A DNA stretch of 32,271 nucleotides from Sulfurimonas sp. (GCA_027063505.1 JAMORO010000036.1:1-32271); one strand, 5' to 3'. Counted from the first letter of the stretch, positions 1 to 8,746 are shown. The notes: generated from the letters alone by a model not told the origin. Numbers and translations: made by a program.

Positions 1-1
1 C

Positions 2-1018
2 GATCCAAATGATATCAGGATTGCCAATGCACCCATAATCAATAACTATAACATTCGCTTTGATGATGAGATACTCTCTTTTGTTTTAGAAAAAAAGATG
101 AAGTCTGAAAAACACTCACTACTGCTTGGCTCTTTTTATAAGCATAAAAAATTTACAGAGAGTGGGAGTTTTAAAGATGATCTAAATACTTACTCTTATC
201 AAGACAATGCCTCTAACGCACTTAATCTATACTCTATATATGCCGAATATGTTTATAACTACGACCTAACAACAAGACTTATCGCTTCTCTAAAAGAGGA
301 TCTTTTTTACTACTCAAAAGTTATTCCATCAAACAGTGAACTCTCAGTAAAACTTGGTCTTATTAAAAATATAGACAATTTTCAGATAAAAGCTTTTGCA
401 ACAACTACCTATGTACCAACAGCACTCTACCAACTCTATAATCCAGATAACATACCCTACAAAACAAATCCAAATATAGATAATATTCATATGAGCATAG
501 GGATTCTCTCTTTTAAATATACAAAAAATGACCATGAAATTAAACTAATTATTGCCAAAAACTATACTAAAGATTTAATCATTTATGATCGTTCTCTCTC
601 TTATGGCTATAAAAATTCTTCAGAAACAAAAGAGTATATACGATATGATTTACAGTATACATATCTCTTTAACTTGGATAATAAACTCTCTATTGGACTC
701 TTTACTGGAGAAAATAGTAGTGATATTGTAATAAGTCCAAAATATGGAAGTCTTCTACAACTCTTTTCTAAATATAAGCAGTTTGATATTTATAACGAAG
801 TTACTTATAAAAGTGCCTATGATTATCTTGGTATCTCTTTAGATGCCTCACTGAACTATACTGCCTCTGTTAAATACCACTACTCAAAAGATCTCTCTCT
901 TGGTCTACGTGGTGAAAACATCTTTAACAGTGGGTATGAGCAGATATACAGAAGTTTAGACTTTGCAATACCGGTAACAGATCAAAAAATTTGGTTTAAT
1001 ATGGAATACCTATTTTGA
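2..1018 (+). CDS. TonB-dependent outer-membrane receptor, C-terminal part (truncated by window edge)
   Basis: The reading frame is open from base 2, so the true start lies to the left of the window; the first internal ATG is at 98. About 338 residues are visible. They show alternating aromatic and polar beta-strand character with many Tyr/Asn/Lys, a penultimate-strand phrase LRGENIFNSGYEQ (typical of TonB-dependent barrels, near the 'NlFn..Y' motif) and a terminal Phe, the outer-membrane insertion signal. The plug domain and TonB box are not visible, so the substrate (siderophore, corrinoid or other) cannot be assigned. Its stop overlaps the TTG start of the next gene by 4 bp, so it heads an operon with a periplasmic protein, a GGDEF-EAL protein and bluB. 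Confidence 0.8.
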   Translation, partial: DPNDIRIANAPIINNYNIRFDDEILSFVLEKKMKSEKHSLLLGSFYKHKKFTESGSFKDDLNTYSYQDNASNALNLYSIYAEYVYNYDLTTRLIASLKEDLFYYSKVIPSNSELSVKLGLIKNIDNFQIKAFATTTYVPTALYQLYNPDNIPYKTNPNIDNIHMSIGILSFKYTKNDHEIKLIIAKNYTKDLIIYDRSLSYGYKNSSETKEYIRYDLQYTYLFNLDNKLSIGLFTGENSSDIVISPKYGSLLQLFSKYKQFDIYNEVTYKSAYDYLGISLDASLNYTASVKYHYSKDLSLGLRGENIFNSGYEQIYRSLDFAIPVTDQKIWFNMEYLF

Positions 1019-1434
1019 AAAAAATTATTTTACTCCTTCTCTTGGTCCCACTGCTCTTTGCTTCTGATATAAAAACAGAACAGAAGATTTATGGACTTAT
1101 TATTCATGCACTTCTTCCGCAGAAAACAGAGATAAGAGTGTGGACAGATTCACAATCCCCAACAAATATTTTCTGTTTAATAAAAGATGTAAGGTGTGTA
1201 AACAATCCAGAGAATGCAGATTTTCTTCTTTTAAGTAAGAAAAAAAATATACAAACAAAGGGAATTAAATTTGCCACAAATATTCAACTTTTAGAGGCTG
1301 AGAAAGATACTATTGTAGGTGGATTCTTTTGGGAAAAAGGAAGACCTAATATACTTTTTCTAAGAAAAAATCTTCAAAAGCATAATATTACACTCCCTAA
1401 ATCTATGCAAGAGTACATAGAGGATGAACTGTGA
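1015..1434 (+). CDS. Small exported protein, YfiR-like (candidate periplasmic regulator of the downstream cyclase)
   Basis: A 139-residue protein starting at TTG 1015, which overlaps the receptor stop. Residues 1-16 are a clear Sec signal peptide (MKKIILLLLL then a hydrophobic core ending FAS). The mature part is short and mixed alpha/beta, with two cysteines (C54, C61) that could form a disulfide and a C-terminal phrase VGGFFWEKGRPNILFLRKNL. Size, export, and position between a TonB receptor and a membrane GGDEF protein match the organisation of YfiR (DUF4154) proteins, which restrain a diguanylate cyclase from the periplasm. The YfiR relation is an inference from context and general pattern, not a firm match. 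Its stop overlaps the next gene's GTG start by 4 bp. Confidence 0.55.
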   Translation: MKKIILLLLLVPLLFASDIKTEQKIYGLIIHALLPQKTEIRVWTDSQSPTNIFCLIKDVRCVNNPENADFLLLSKKKNIQTKGIKFATNIQLLEAEKDTIVGGFFWEKGRPNILFLRKNLQKHNITLPKSMQEYIEDEL

Positions 1435-3311
1435 AGAATATAAAACAACTCTACTCTTTTATCTTTGTCTCTATTGTTTTAGCTATCGCTTATCTCTTTT
1501 TCTCAACAGCCCAAATTCAACAAATACTTAATGAGAATGTAGAGAGTATTTTTATAAAAGAAGCAAAAAGTTTTGCACAAAACATTAACAATAATATTAA
1601 AACAGTAATAAAAGAAGACCCCTACAGAGAGCTAAAAGAGAACCAAGCACTCCAAAAAAAGATGGAACATGCCCTCTCTATTATTATCAACGATACTTTT
1701 AAATATATCTTTGTACTTTATAGAGACTCAAATGGAAACTACAGATATCTTCTTGATGGGAGTAAAGAGGATAAAGCTCGCTTTAACCAAAGACTCTCTG
1801 TAGATAAAAAACTATGGAGTAGTGTCTATGATACGAAAGTTCCTCTTATTATCAACCAAAAAGAGCTAGACAATTTATGGATAACATACCTTAAACCCGT
1901 AGTTTTAAATAATAAAACCGTTGCCATTATTGCCATTGACTTCTCTACCCAGCTCCCACAAAGTATCTCTAATGCCATAGAGCCTCTCAACAAAATTTTT
2001 ATCTATATTTTTATAGCCATTGGTGTGCTTATTGTTATTTTAATTTATCAAAGTATAAGAAGTATAAAAATTAAAAAAGAGAGTATTACCGACCCCTTAA
2101 CACAAGCATACAATAGAAACTATCTTCGTGATTTACTTAGCAATATAGATATCACTAAATACCAAATTATGATGCTTGACATTGACCACTTTAAGCAGGT
2201 AAATGACAACTATGGACATAAAGCAGGAGACTATATTCTCGCAAGTAGTGCCAAAATTATGCAAAATGAGATTCGTGATGAAGATATTTTAATTAGGTTT
2301 GGAGGAGAAGAGTTCTTAATCTTCATTAAAAAATCTTCTGTAAACTCATACCTTGCCTATAATATAGCGCAACGAATTCGTAAAAAAATAGAAGAGTCTC
2401 GCTTTTCTTACGAAGATAAAGAGTTACAAATCACTATTTCTGTCGGGGTCTCTTGTCAACCAGAACATTTCAAAACTGTTTCACTTGCTATTAAATATGC
2501 TGATGAGATGCTTTATAAGGCAAAAAGAGAAGGACGAAACCAAGTTATATCTCAGAGTACGAATGACACCACTCTTCTTAAAAAAACAAATACAAAATCG
2601 ATCAATGATGTAAAAGAGGCACTTGAGGAACAAAGAGTTGTCTGCTTTTTTCAAGCTATTTACAATGCAGAATCATTAACTGTTGTCAAATACGAGGCAC
2701 TTGTCCGGATAAAAGAGAAAGATGGCTCAATAACCTCTCCTGCAGATTTTTTAGAGAGTATTACCTATACCAATGTCTATAATGATCTTACTAAGTCTGT
2801 TTTAGAGAGTGTATTTACTCAGATTAAAGAAAAAAAGATTCAAATTAGTACAAATCTTAACTTTTCAGATATTTTAGATAATAAAATTTTTGATCTTATT
2901 ATTCATGAGTTAGAGCTACACAAAGAGCTCTCTTCATGGCTCATTATTGAACTTTTAGAGTATGAACTCATAGAAGAGATAACTATTGTCCAGAGTCGTT
3001 TACTTCGCATAAAAGAGTATGGTGTAAAAATTGCCATTGATGACTTTGGAAGTGGTTACTCTAACTACTCTATCTTTAAACTACTCCCTATAGATATACT
3101 CAAGATTGATGGTTCACTCATCAAAGATATAGATATGTCAGAGACTAGCTATAAAATCACTCACTCAATTATCTTACTTGCAAAAGAGTTAGGAATAACA
3201 ACAGTTGCAGAGTTTGTGCACTCAAAAGAAGTTTTAGAGACAGTTAAAATGCTTCATATTGATGAAGTTCAAGGCTTTTATTTAGCCAAACCCTCTCCAA
3301 ACATACTATAA
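1431..3311 (+). CDS. Membrane-bound GGDEF-EAL protein (c-di-GMP cyclase/phosphodiesterase)
   Basis: A 626-residue protein starting at GTG 1431. TM1 is about residues 8-28, a periplasmic sensor of about 150 residues follows, and TM2 is about 188-207. The GGDEF domain (about 220-375) has an intact GGEEF at 291-295 and an RxxD product-inhibition site at 282-285, so it should be an active cyclase. The EAL domain (about 395-626) keeps E422-A-L-x-R, Asn475, Glu507, the DDFGSGYS loop (537-544), K558-x-D560 and the QGF motif at 614-616, so phosphodiesterase activity also looks possible. The periplasmic part may be read by the YfiR-like protein and receptor encoded just upstream. bluB starts only 6 bp downstream. 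Confidence 0.9.
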   Translation: MKNIKQLYSFIFVSIVLAIAYLFFSTAQIQQILNENVESIFIKEAKSFAQNINNNIKTVIKEDPYRELKENQALQKKMEHALSIIINDTFKYIFVLYRDSNGNYRYLLDGSKEDKARFNQRLSVDKKLWSSVYDTKVPLIINQKELDNLWITYLKPVVLNNKTVAIIAIDFSTQLPQSISNAIEPLNKIFIYIFIAIGVLIVILIYQSIRSIKIKKESITDPLTQAYNRNYLRDLLSNIDITKYQIMMLDIDHFKQVNDNYGHKAGDYILASSAKIMQNEIRDEDILIRFGGEEFLIFIKKSSVNSYLAYNIAQRIRKKIEESRFSYEDKELQITISVGVSCQPEHFKTVSLAIKYADEMLYKAKREGRNQVISQSTNDTTLLKKTNTKSINDVKEALEEQRVVCFFQAIYNAESLTVVKYEALVRIKEKDGSITSPADFLESITYTNVYNDLTKSVLESVFTQIKEKKIQISTNLNFSDILDNKIFDLIIHELELHKELSSWLIIELLEYELIEEITIVQSRLLRIKEYGVKIAIDDFGSGYSNYSIFKLLPIDILKIDGSLIKDIDMSETSYKITHSIILLAKELGITTVAEFVHSKEVLETVKMLHIDEVQGFYLAKPSPNIL

Positions 3312-3317
3312 TTCCAT

Positions 3318-3947
3318 ATGAACTTTACAGATAAAGATGCACAAAAACTTTTAAAAATAATCAAAGCAAGACGTGATGTAAGAGGCAATAGATTTCTTCC
3401 TCAAAAAATAGAAAAAGAGAAGCTTCAAATGATTTTAGAAGCAGGCATATCTGCTCCCTCTGTTGGCTACTCACAACCCTGGAAGTTCATTATTATTGAA
3501 GATGAAAATATAAAAAACGCCATTGCTCAAAACTTTCACTCCCAAAATGAAATAGCTAAAGAGATTTTTCAAGAAAAACCACTTTATAACTCCCTCAAAC
3601 TCGAAGGGATTAAAGAAGCACCCCTCAATATAGCTGTTTTATATGAAGCAAAAGAGGAAGCTGTTTTAGGTATGACAAGTATGAAGAAGATGGGAGAGTA
3701 CAGTGTAGTGTGTGCTGTGCAAAATATGTGGCTTATGGCTAGAGCCTTAAATATCGGGATTGGTTGGGTAAGTATCTTAGATGAAAAGAGAGTACTCCAA
3801 ACCTTAGAAGTCGCTCCAAAAACAGAACTTATAGCCTACTTATGTGTTGGCTATGTGGATGAGTTTTATAAAGAGAGTGAGCTAAAAACTTTAGGATGGG
3901 AAGAACAAAAAATGCTCCATGAAAGTGTCCACTATAAAACTATATAA
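3318..3947 (+). CDS. bluB: 5,6-dimethylbenzimidazole synthase BluB
   Basis: A 209-residue nitroreductase-fold flavoenzyme that fragments FMNH2 with O2 to make 5,6-dimethylbenzimidazole, the lower ligand of cobalamin. Family hallmarks are RRDVRG (Asp20, equivalent to the key Asp of characterised BluB), APSVGYSQPW, LKLEGIKEAPLN, and GIGWVSI with Ser152, the second residue that separates BluB from ordinary nitroreductases. No good Shine-Dalgarno precedes ATG 3318, and only 6 bp separate it from the GGDEF-EAL stop, so translation is probably coupled. Its product would be used by the cobT encoded at 19848. An ordinary NADH-flavin nitroreductase is the alternative, but the BluB signature is strong. 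Confidence 0.9.
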   Translation: MNFTDKDAQKLLKIIKARRDVRGNRFLPQKIEKEKLQMILEAGISAPSVGYSQPWKFIIIEDENIKNAIAQNFHSQNEIAKEIFQEKPLYNSLKLEGIKEAPLNIAVLYEAKEEAVLGMTSMKKMGEYSVVCAVQNMWLMARALNIGIGWVSILDEKRVLQTLEVAPKTELIAYLCVGYVDEFYKESELKTLGWEEQKMLHESVHYKTI

Positions 3948-3951
3948 AAAT

Positions 3952-4038
3952 TTATAACTCAAACTCTTTATTGAAGATCGCTATACCTTTCTCACCCGTA
4001 CAGTGTGTAGCACATGCAGACTCTCCACTCCAGTTCAT
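3952..4038 (-). pseudogene. C-terminal remnant of a metallo-beta-lactamase-fold hydrolase gene (or 28-aa coupled ORF)
   Basis: Reading leftward from ATG 4038, which shares one base with the MFS stop (TGATG), there is a 28-codon ORF ending at TAA 3952. Its product contains ATHCTGEKGIAIF followed by NKEF. The HCTGEKA-type motif close to the C-terminus, followed by a short helix and 'F', is what the last metal-ligand region of DHPPS-like metallo-beta-lactamase-fold proteins looks like. A 28-residue protein could not have this activity, so the likeliest reading is the tail of a gene whose body was lost when the MFS gene came to lie here. It could instead be a fortuitous or very small expressed ORF. 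Family recognition rests on one motif. Confidence 0.4.
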
Positions 4039-5207
4039 CAGTCAAGCTTTTTTAACACATAATTTAATGACATAGCAAAAGGGATAGCCGCATATGCTAA
4101 AACAGCCGCTATTATATATGTAGTATCGAGTCCTATTTTATCTCCAAACATCCCCATAGCTAGTACTACTATGGAGCTAATACTAAAGTTAATAGTCATA
4201 TAAACGCTATTTATAAAAGTTGGCATATCCGTTTTTACCTCATGAATAACAGAGAGCATAATAGGACCATTTGCAAACATAAAGATTCCGAGTAGCCCTA
4301 AAAGAGGAAAAACTATGTAGATGTTTTCACTCAGTAAAAAGAGAGACATCGTAATAGCTGCTCCTGTTGACATAATCACTAAAGTTTTTTGTCTTCCTAT
4401 TTTGTCAGATATAGTTCCAGAAAGAAATGTTCCAATAACACCAAAAAATTGTAAAACAGAGAGCGCCATACTTGCATACCAAAGAGAAAAACCGTGCTGG
4501 GTAAGATAAACAGCTAAGTAGAGTGTTGTTGCCATCTTCATAGCTGATTGAAAAAACATAAAGCCACCCATAACACTAAAGAGTGCCATAAAGTGTTTTA
4601 CCTCTGCTAAGGCATCCCCTTTTTCAGCTTTTTTTGTAAACTTCTGTTGTGTAAATCTGAAATCTTTTAAACGGTAGTAGAGAATAAGCGATGCTACAAA
4701 CCCAAAAGGCATTAAACGCCATGTTCCCTCTAAGCCCCAAAGAGAAACAGCCCCAGTAATAAGCAAAGGACCAATAGTCCGAGCAAGTTCACCACCAACC
4801 ATGTAAAAACTCATGCCACGTCCTATTTGACCCTCCGAAGATGCTTTAATAATTCCCGGAGATGGTATGTGAAAGAGTGTTGAACTGATGCCAGATATAA
4901 TAAGTAAAACAACTAAAAAAGCATAAGAGTCAGCCACTCCTAAAAGAGACATACTCAATGCTGTTAGAGCAGGAGAGAGTATAACAAAGGAGCGAGCATC
5001 TGTTCTCTCTGCTAAAAGACCAAAAAATGGATTTAAAAGCGATGGCAATTTTCGTGCTATGTCTAAAAAAGCACTCATAACAAGACTCATGCCAAGCTTC
5101 TCTATAAGAAGTGGTAAGATAGGTGCTAAAAAAGCGGAGTAAGTATCGTGTGCTAAATGCGCTAGGGAGATGGTGGTGACCTGATTCACCTGTTTTTTTT
5201 GTGACAT
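4038..5207 (-). CDS. MFS transporter, Fsr (fosmidomycin resistance)-like
   Basis: A 12-TM major facilitator protein of 389 residues when started at ATG 5207, which has GAGAG 5 bases upstream; an upstream in-frame ATG at 5219 would add four residues but has no ribosome-binding site. The N-terminus SLAHLAHDTYSAFLAPILP and the FHIPSPGIIKASS segment resemble the Fsr/FosR exporter subfamily (drug and small-molecule efflux). A central charged loop lies after TM6 (KGDALAEVKH). Its substrate cannot be told from sequence. A putative promoter with an operator-like palindrome lies upstream (5244-5273), and a possible gene remnant follows its stop. Confidence 0.82.
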   Translation of the reverse strand: MSQKKQVNQVTTISLAHLAHDTYSAFLAPILPLLIEKLGMSLVMSAFLDIARKLPSLLNPFFGLLAERTDARSFVILSPALTALSMSLLGVADSYAFLVVLLIISGISSTLFHIPSPGIIKASSEGQIGRGMSFYMVGGELARTIGPLLITGAVSLWGLEGTWRLMPFGFVASLILYYRLKDFRFTQQKFTKKAEKGDALAEVKHFMALFSVMGGFMFFQSAMKMATTLYLAVYLTQHGFSLWYASMALSVLQFFGVIGTFLSGTISDKIGRQKTLVIMSTGAAITMSLFLLSENIYIVFPLLGLLGIFMFANGPIMLSVIHEVKTDMPTFINSVYMTINFSISSIVVLAMGMFGDKIGLDTTYIIAAVLAYAAIPFAMSLNYVLKKLD

Positions 5208-5243
5208 AAATGCTCTCATTTTTAAATTTATAACTATTTGCGA

Positions 5244-5273
5244 ATGATAACGAACATATGTTCACAGTGTCAA
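5244..5273 (-). promoter_or_regulatory. Candidate promoter of the Fsr-like MFS gene with a palindromic operator in the spacer
   Basis: On the minus strand there is a perfect -35 TTGACA (5273-5268), an 18-bp spacer and a -10-like TATCAT (5249-5244). Centred in the spacer is a perfect 12-bp palindrome GAACATATGTTC (5252-5263). A dyad between -35 and -10 is a common place for ArsR/SmtB-type repressors or MerR-type activators. No such regulator gene is visible nearby. Confidence 0.5.
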
Positions 5274-5324
5274 GTTTACACTTCTTCTATATTCTGTTAT
5301 TTAATAAATTCTTCATAGCATAGT

Positions 5325-5333
5325 TGATATAAT
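5325..5333 (+). promoter_or_regulatory. Extended -10 promoter of the propeller-solenoid gene
   Basis: TGATATAAT, an extended -10 of the usual Campylobacterota form, lies 36 bases before the TTG start at 5369. A GAAGG ribosome-binding site is at 5358-5362. Confidence 0.6.
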
Positions 5334-5368
5334 CTAAAATATATACAAATTATATTTGAAGGTATAAC

Positions 5369-7483
5369 TTGCCAAAATTCACACACTGTTTTAAAGCGCA
5401 TTCGTCTATTATAGATTTAAAGGTTTTAGAGAACGATACTATTATCTACTCTACAACTAACAGTGGTATTCGAGTTATAGACAGGGATGACTGTAGTGTG
5501 TTTTCAAATTTTCTACCAGAAGAACTCAATACAAATTCAATGACAACTTTTAGTCCAGATGGTAAACTTGTTGCACTTGTTAATAGAAATGTCATATCAA
5601 TAATGCTTTTAGAGACTCAAAAAATCATCAAGAGAATCGAAATTTCTGATGAGAAGATAGATGTTGTTCATTTTGATTACTCTTCAAACTACCTTTTAGT
5701 AGGTACGAATGAAGGGAGAGTTTTGCAATACCGATATAATAGCAATACACAAATCTCAAGACTATGCTCTTTCCCGCATCATCTACCAGATGAGAAGCCA
5801 CAAAAAATAAAAGATAATTTTGTCAGTGCTATTGCCTCTTTTAAAGAGACTATTGCTTGTAGTGGCTACGGTGGTACTATCTTTGTTACACACATTCATG
5901 CAAGAGATAAAAGAGTGCTTATCTCCCGTTCTCGTGTTAAGATAGAGACACTCTGCTTTCTTAATGAAAAGACCCTTATAAGTGGTAATATTGATGGTGT
6001 ATTAGAAGTAATAGACCTTAACAAACCCAAGCAGATACGACGCCTTAATGTACCCTTTACGAAAATAAAGCACATTATCCCCATGCCTAATAAAGAGTAT
6101 ATCCTTGTAGCTTCAGACAAAAACTTTATCTCCCTTGTAAATATAACAACACTCAAAGTAGTTGACAACAAATACCTAGAACTTGAAGGAAAGATAAAAC
6201 ACCTTATAAAGAAAGATGACAAATCAATTCTTGTAGTGCTTCAAGATAGTAGTGTACAAAATATAGAACTTTTACATCTTGAAAAACTTCGAAGCCTAAT
6301 ACACTCAAACAGACTCTACCAAGCATATAAACTTCTTCTAAAAGCACCTATGTTACGAAACTCTAAAGAGGAGCAAGAGCTAGAGACCAAGTATAAAGAG
6401 ATAATTGAGCAGACTATTCAGCTCATGTTACAAGGGGATCAACACGGAGCAAAAGAGATTATTAATAATCTTCGTAATATTCCTGCTAAAAAAGATGAGA
6501 TCGACCTAATATTTACCGCTTTTAAACATTATAAAAAGTTTCAACTTATGTTTCATGAACAGAAGCTCAATATTGCCTACTCTATGTGTGATAAATATCC
6601 AGCACTGAAATACACCCGTGAATACAGAAGTATGGAAAAGAGTTGGTATGAGAAGTTTTTAAAAGCTGAAAAAGAGATGCGACTAAAAAATATAAAATCA
6701 GCGAGAGTCCTTTTAAATGACTACATGTTAGTCTCCTCTAAAAGAACACTTATTCAGTTTATTTTGTATAAAAACAAAGAGTTTATTGGATTTTTACGAG
6801 CTATTGAAAATAAAGAGTTTCAACAGGTTACTGACTTAGCCAAGGAGCACCAAACTTTCACCTCCCTACATCACTATAAATCACTAAATGAAGAGATCAA
6901 AGATAGTATCTTAGAGGCTCAAGAGCTTATTAAAATTGGAAATACACACTTAGCCCAAGTCCTTATAGATAGACTCCAAGAGCATCCTAAGTATGAGAGT
7001 ATTGCACAGACACTCCAAGAGCAGTGCAATGAAGTACAGAAACTCTATTCACTTTACAATAATGATGAGATAAGAAAATGTTACACACTTCTTGATTCAA
7101 ATAATTTCTTAAAACATATAGACTTAGGAGAGCATTTAGAAGAGAAGTGGAATCATCTTATAAACAGATGTGAAAAACATGCTCTTAAAGGGCAACTCGA
7201 TAGTGTTGAGACACTACTAAAAGAGTTTCGACAAGTCACATCAAGAAGTGATAAAGTAGGAGACCTTCTTCGTCTAGCATCTCAGAGAAAGATACTCTAT
7301 TTTTTACAACAAAAAAAGTATACATCTACTCAAGAAAATATCTATAGGTATATTGATATATTTGGACCAGATACAGAACTTGATACTCTTATAAAAGAGT
7401 ATAAAAAGCACTCTCATTCTGAAATAGAATTAACAGAACAACAAGCACGACGAAAACCGAGGGACTACTGGCTTTTTTGTTAA
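5369..7483 (+). CDS. Beta-propeller (WD40-like) plus alpha-solenoid protein, function unknown
   Basis: A 704-residue protein starting at TTG 5369 with GAAGG seven bases upstream. Residues 1 to about 300 form repeating blocks of about 40 residues with WD40-like rhythm (TTNSGIRVIDRDD, TNEGRVLQYRY, GNIDGVLEVIDL, SDKNFISLVNI). From about 305 to 680 the protein is almost wholly helical, with TPR-like helix pairs rich in Leu/Lys/Glu (repeated 'A..LL' and 'LI...L.....Y' patterns). There is no signal peptide or TM segment, so it should be cytosolic. This resembles conserved hypothetical 'WD40 repeat' proteins of sulfur-oxidising Campylobacterota, probably a protein-interaction scaffold. The stop overlaps the convergent cbiA stop at TTAA (4 bp). 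Confidence 0.7.
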   Translation: MPKFTHCFKAHSSIIDLKVLENDTIIYSTTNSGIRVIDRDDCSVFSNFLPEELNTNSMTTFSPDGKLVALVNRNVISIMLLETQKIIKRIEISDEKIDVVHFDYSSNYLLVGTNEGRVLQYRYNSNTQISRLCSFPHHLPDEKPQKIKDNFVSAIASFKETIACSGYGGTIFVTHIHARDKRVLISRSRVKIETLCFLNEKTLISGNIDGVLEVIDLNKPKQIRRLNVPFTKIKHIIPMPNKEYILVASDKNFISLVNITTLKVVDNKYLELEGKIKHLIKKDDKSILVVLQDSSVQNIELLHLEKLRSLIHSNRLYQAYKLLLKAPMLRNSKEEQELETKYKEIIEQTIQLMLQGDQHGAKEIINNLRNIPAKKDEIDLIFTAFKHYKKFQLMFHEQKLNIAYSMCDKYPALKYTREYRSMEKSWYEKFLKAEKEMRLKNIKSARVLLNDYMLVSSKRTLIQFILYKNKEFIGFLRAIENKEFQQVTDLAKEHQTFTSLHHYKSLNEEIKDSILEAQELIKIGNTHLAQVLIDRLQEHPKYESIAQTLQEQCNEVQKLYSLYNNDEIRKCYTLLDSNNFLKHIDLGEHLEEKWNHLINRCEKHALKGQLDSVETLLKEFRQVTSRSDKVGDLLRLASQRKILYFLQQKKYTSTQENIYRYIDIFGPDTELDTLIKEYKKHSHSEIELTEQQARRKPRDYWLFC

Positions 7484-8736
7484 AATAGTTCTTCTGTACG
7501 CCACATTGTATGGAGATAAGTTCCAAAAACTTTGTTCTGTTTATATCCCCCATCTTTAGCACTCTTTTTACTAAGCTTATAGAGCTTCACATCTGTCTCT
7601 GGTGCACTTATAATGCGAGAGTAATGAAAGGCATGCCCTTTTATCTCTCTGTTTTGTAACTCACACTTATAGTAACCCAAACGCTCACGTTTGTTTGTTA
7701 GTTCAAAGTGTATAGGAAGGATTCCACTCATCTCTTTCGTATCACAAGACTCTCCTAAGTATATAAGCCCTGCACACTCCGCATAAACTTTTTTACTCTT
7801 GGCATGGCGTTTTAGTGACTCTCTAAATACTACAGAGTTTTTGAGTCTCCCATAAGATGCTTCTGTTTCAACATAGCCCCCAGGGATGATAACTATATCT
7901 GCATCTATAGGTATTGCCTCATCTTTTGTACTCTCTATAATTTTTACTTCACAGTAGAGCTCTTTGAGATACTCTAAGTTATCATGGTACATAAAAGAGA
8001 AATTTTCATCTTTTACAAGAGCACATAAAGCATCTCTCTGTTGTACTTTTTCAAAGGGATAGTGACTAACACACCTTACACTTACATCCATAACAGACTC
8101 TAACACCTCTAACTCTATATGCTCTAAAACCTCTTGTGTTACACTCTGTACTAGATCATCCTCTAACTCTTTTAAATCAAGTCCAAGATGTGTACTAGAG
8201 AGTGTTTTTAAACCCTTTTTTATCCATCCACAGACTTTTATATTTGGGACTTCTTTCTCTATATGCTTTTTAACAAGTTCATAGTGCATTTTTGAAGAGA
8301 CCCTGTTAAGCACTACTGCTTGGATGGTATTATCTTCGCGAAACTCACACATCCCTTTTAAGATAGCTGAGATTGTGATGTAACTCCCTCCTGCATCGAG
8401 AATGAGAAGAGAGGGAGCTTTGATGATTTTTGCTATGTCATATGCACTACTCCCCTTATCCATCCCATCATAGTAGCCCATTACACCCTCAACTATAGCT
8501 ACATCTCTATCGAAGTAGTTGGAGTAGATCCACGCAACCTGCTCTGTGTTCATCATATAGGCATCCAGATTTATAGATGCTCTCCCCGCTATTTTCTCAT
8601 GAAACTGTGGGTCTATAAAATCAGGACCACACTTAAAAGGTCGTACACTCTTTTTATAGTGATGCAAAAGTGCCATAGTTAGTAGTGTTTTTCCTTGATT
8701 GGATGCTATTGCGGAGATGACTAATGCTTTTTTCAA
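7480..8736 (-). CDS. cbiA: Cobyrinate a,c-diamide synthase
   Basis: A 418-residue amidotransferase that amidates the a and c side chains of (cob)yrinate using ATP and glutamine. The N-terminal P-loop NTPase has SNQGKT at 12-17, KCGPDFIDPQFH near 35-46, and VEGVMGYYDG. The C-terminal class-I glutaminase domain has the nucleophile C321 in YAECAGLIYLG (most relatives have AECGG) and GHAFHYS at 367-373. It starts at TTG 8736 (AUC-UUG-AAA-AAA) with only a weak AGGC upstream; no ATG alternative exists. It is divergent from the cobaltochelatase gene with 45 bp between them, so both may share control. It is also called cobB; the anaerobic name suits the CbiK neighbour. Confidence 0.93.
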   Translation of the reverse strand: MKKALVISAIASNQGKTLLTMALLHHYKKSVRPFKCGPDFIDPQFHEKIAGRASINLDAYMMNTEQVAWIYSNYFDRDVAIVEGVMGYYDGMDKGSSAYDIAKIIKAPSLLILDAGGSYITISAILKGMCEFREDNTIQAVVLNRVSSKMHYELVKKHIEKEVPNIKVCGWIKKGLKTLSSTHLGLDLKELEDDLVQSVTQEVLEHIELEVLESVMDVSVRCVSHYPFEKVQQRDALCALVKDENFSFMYHDNLEYLKELYCEVKIIESTKDEAIPIDADIVIIPGGYVETEASYGRLKNSVVFRESLKRHAKSKKVYAECAGLIYLGESCDTKEMSGILPIHFELTNKRERLGYYKCELQNREIKGHAFHYSRIISAPETDVKLYKLSKKSAKDGGYKQNKVFGTYLHTMWRTEELF

Positions 8737-8746
8737 GATAGTTGCC

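Noticed and set aside
4930..5265. 111-residue minus-strand ORF overlapping the MFS start
   Set aside because: It is an alternate frame of the MFS gene, with unprotein-like composition and no ribosome-binding site.
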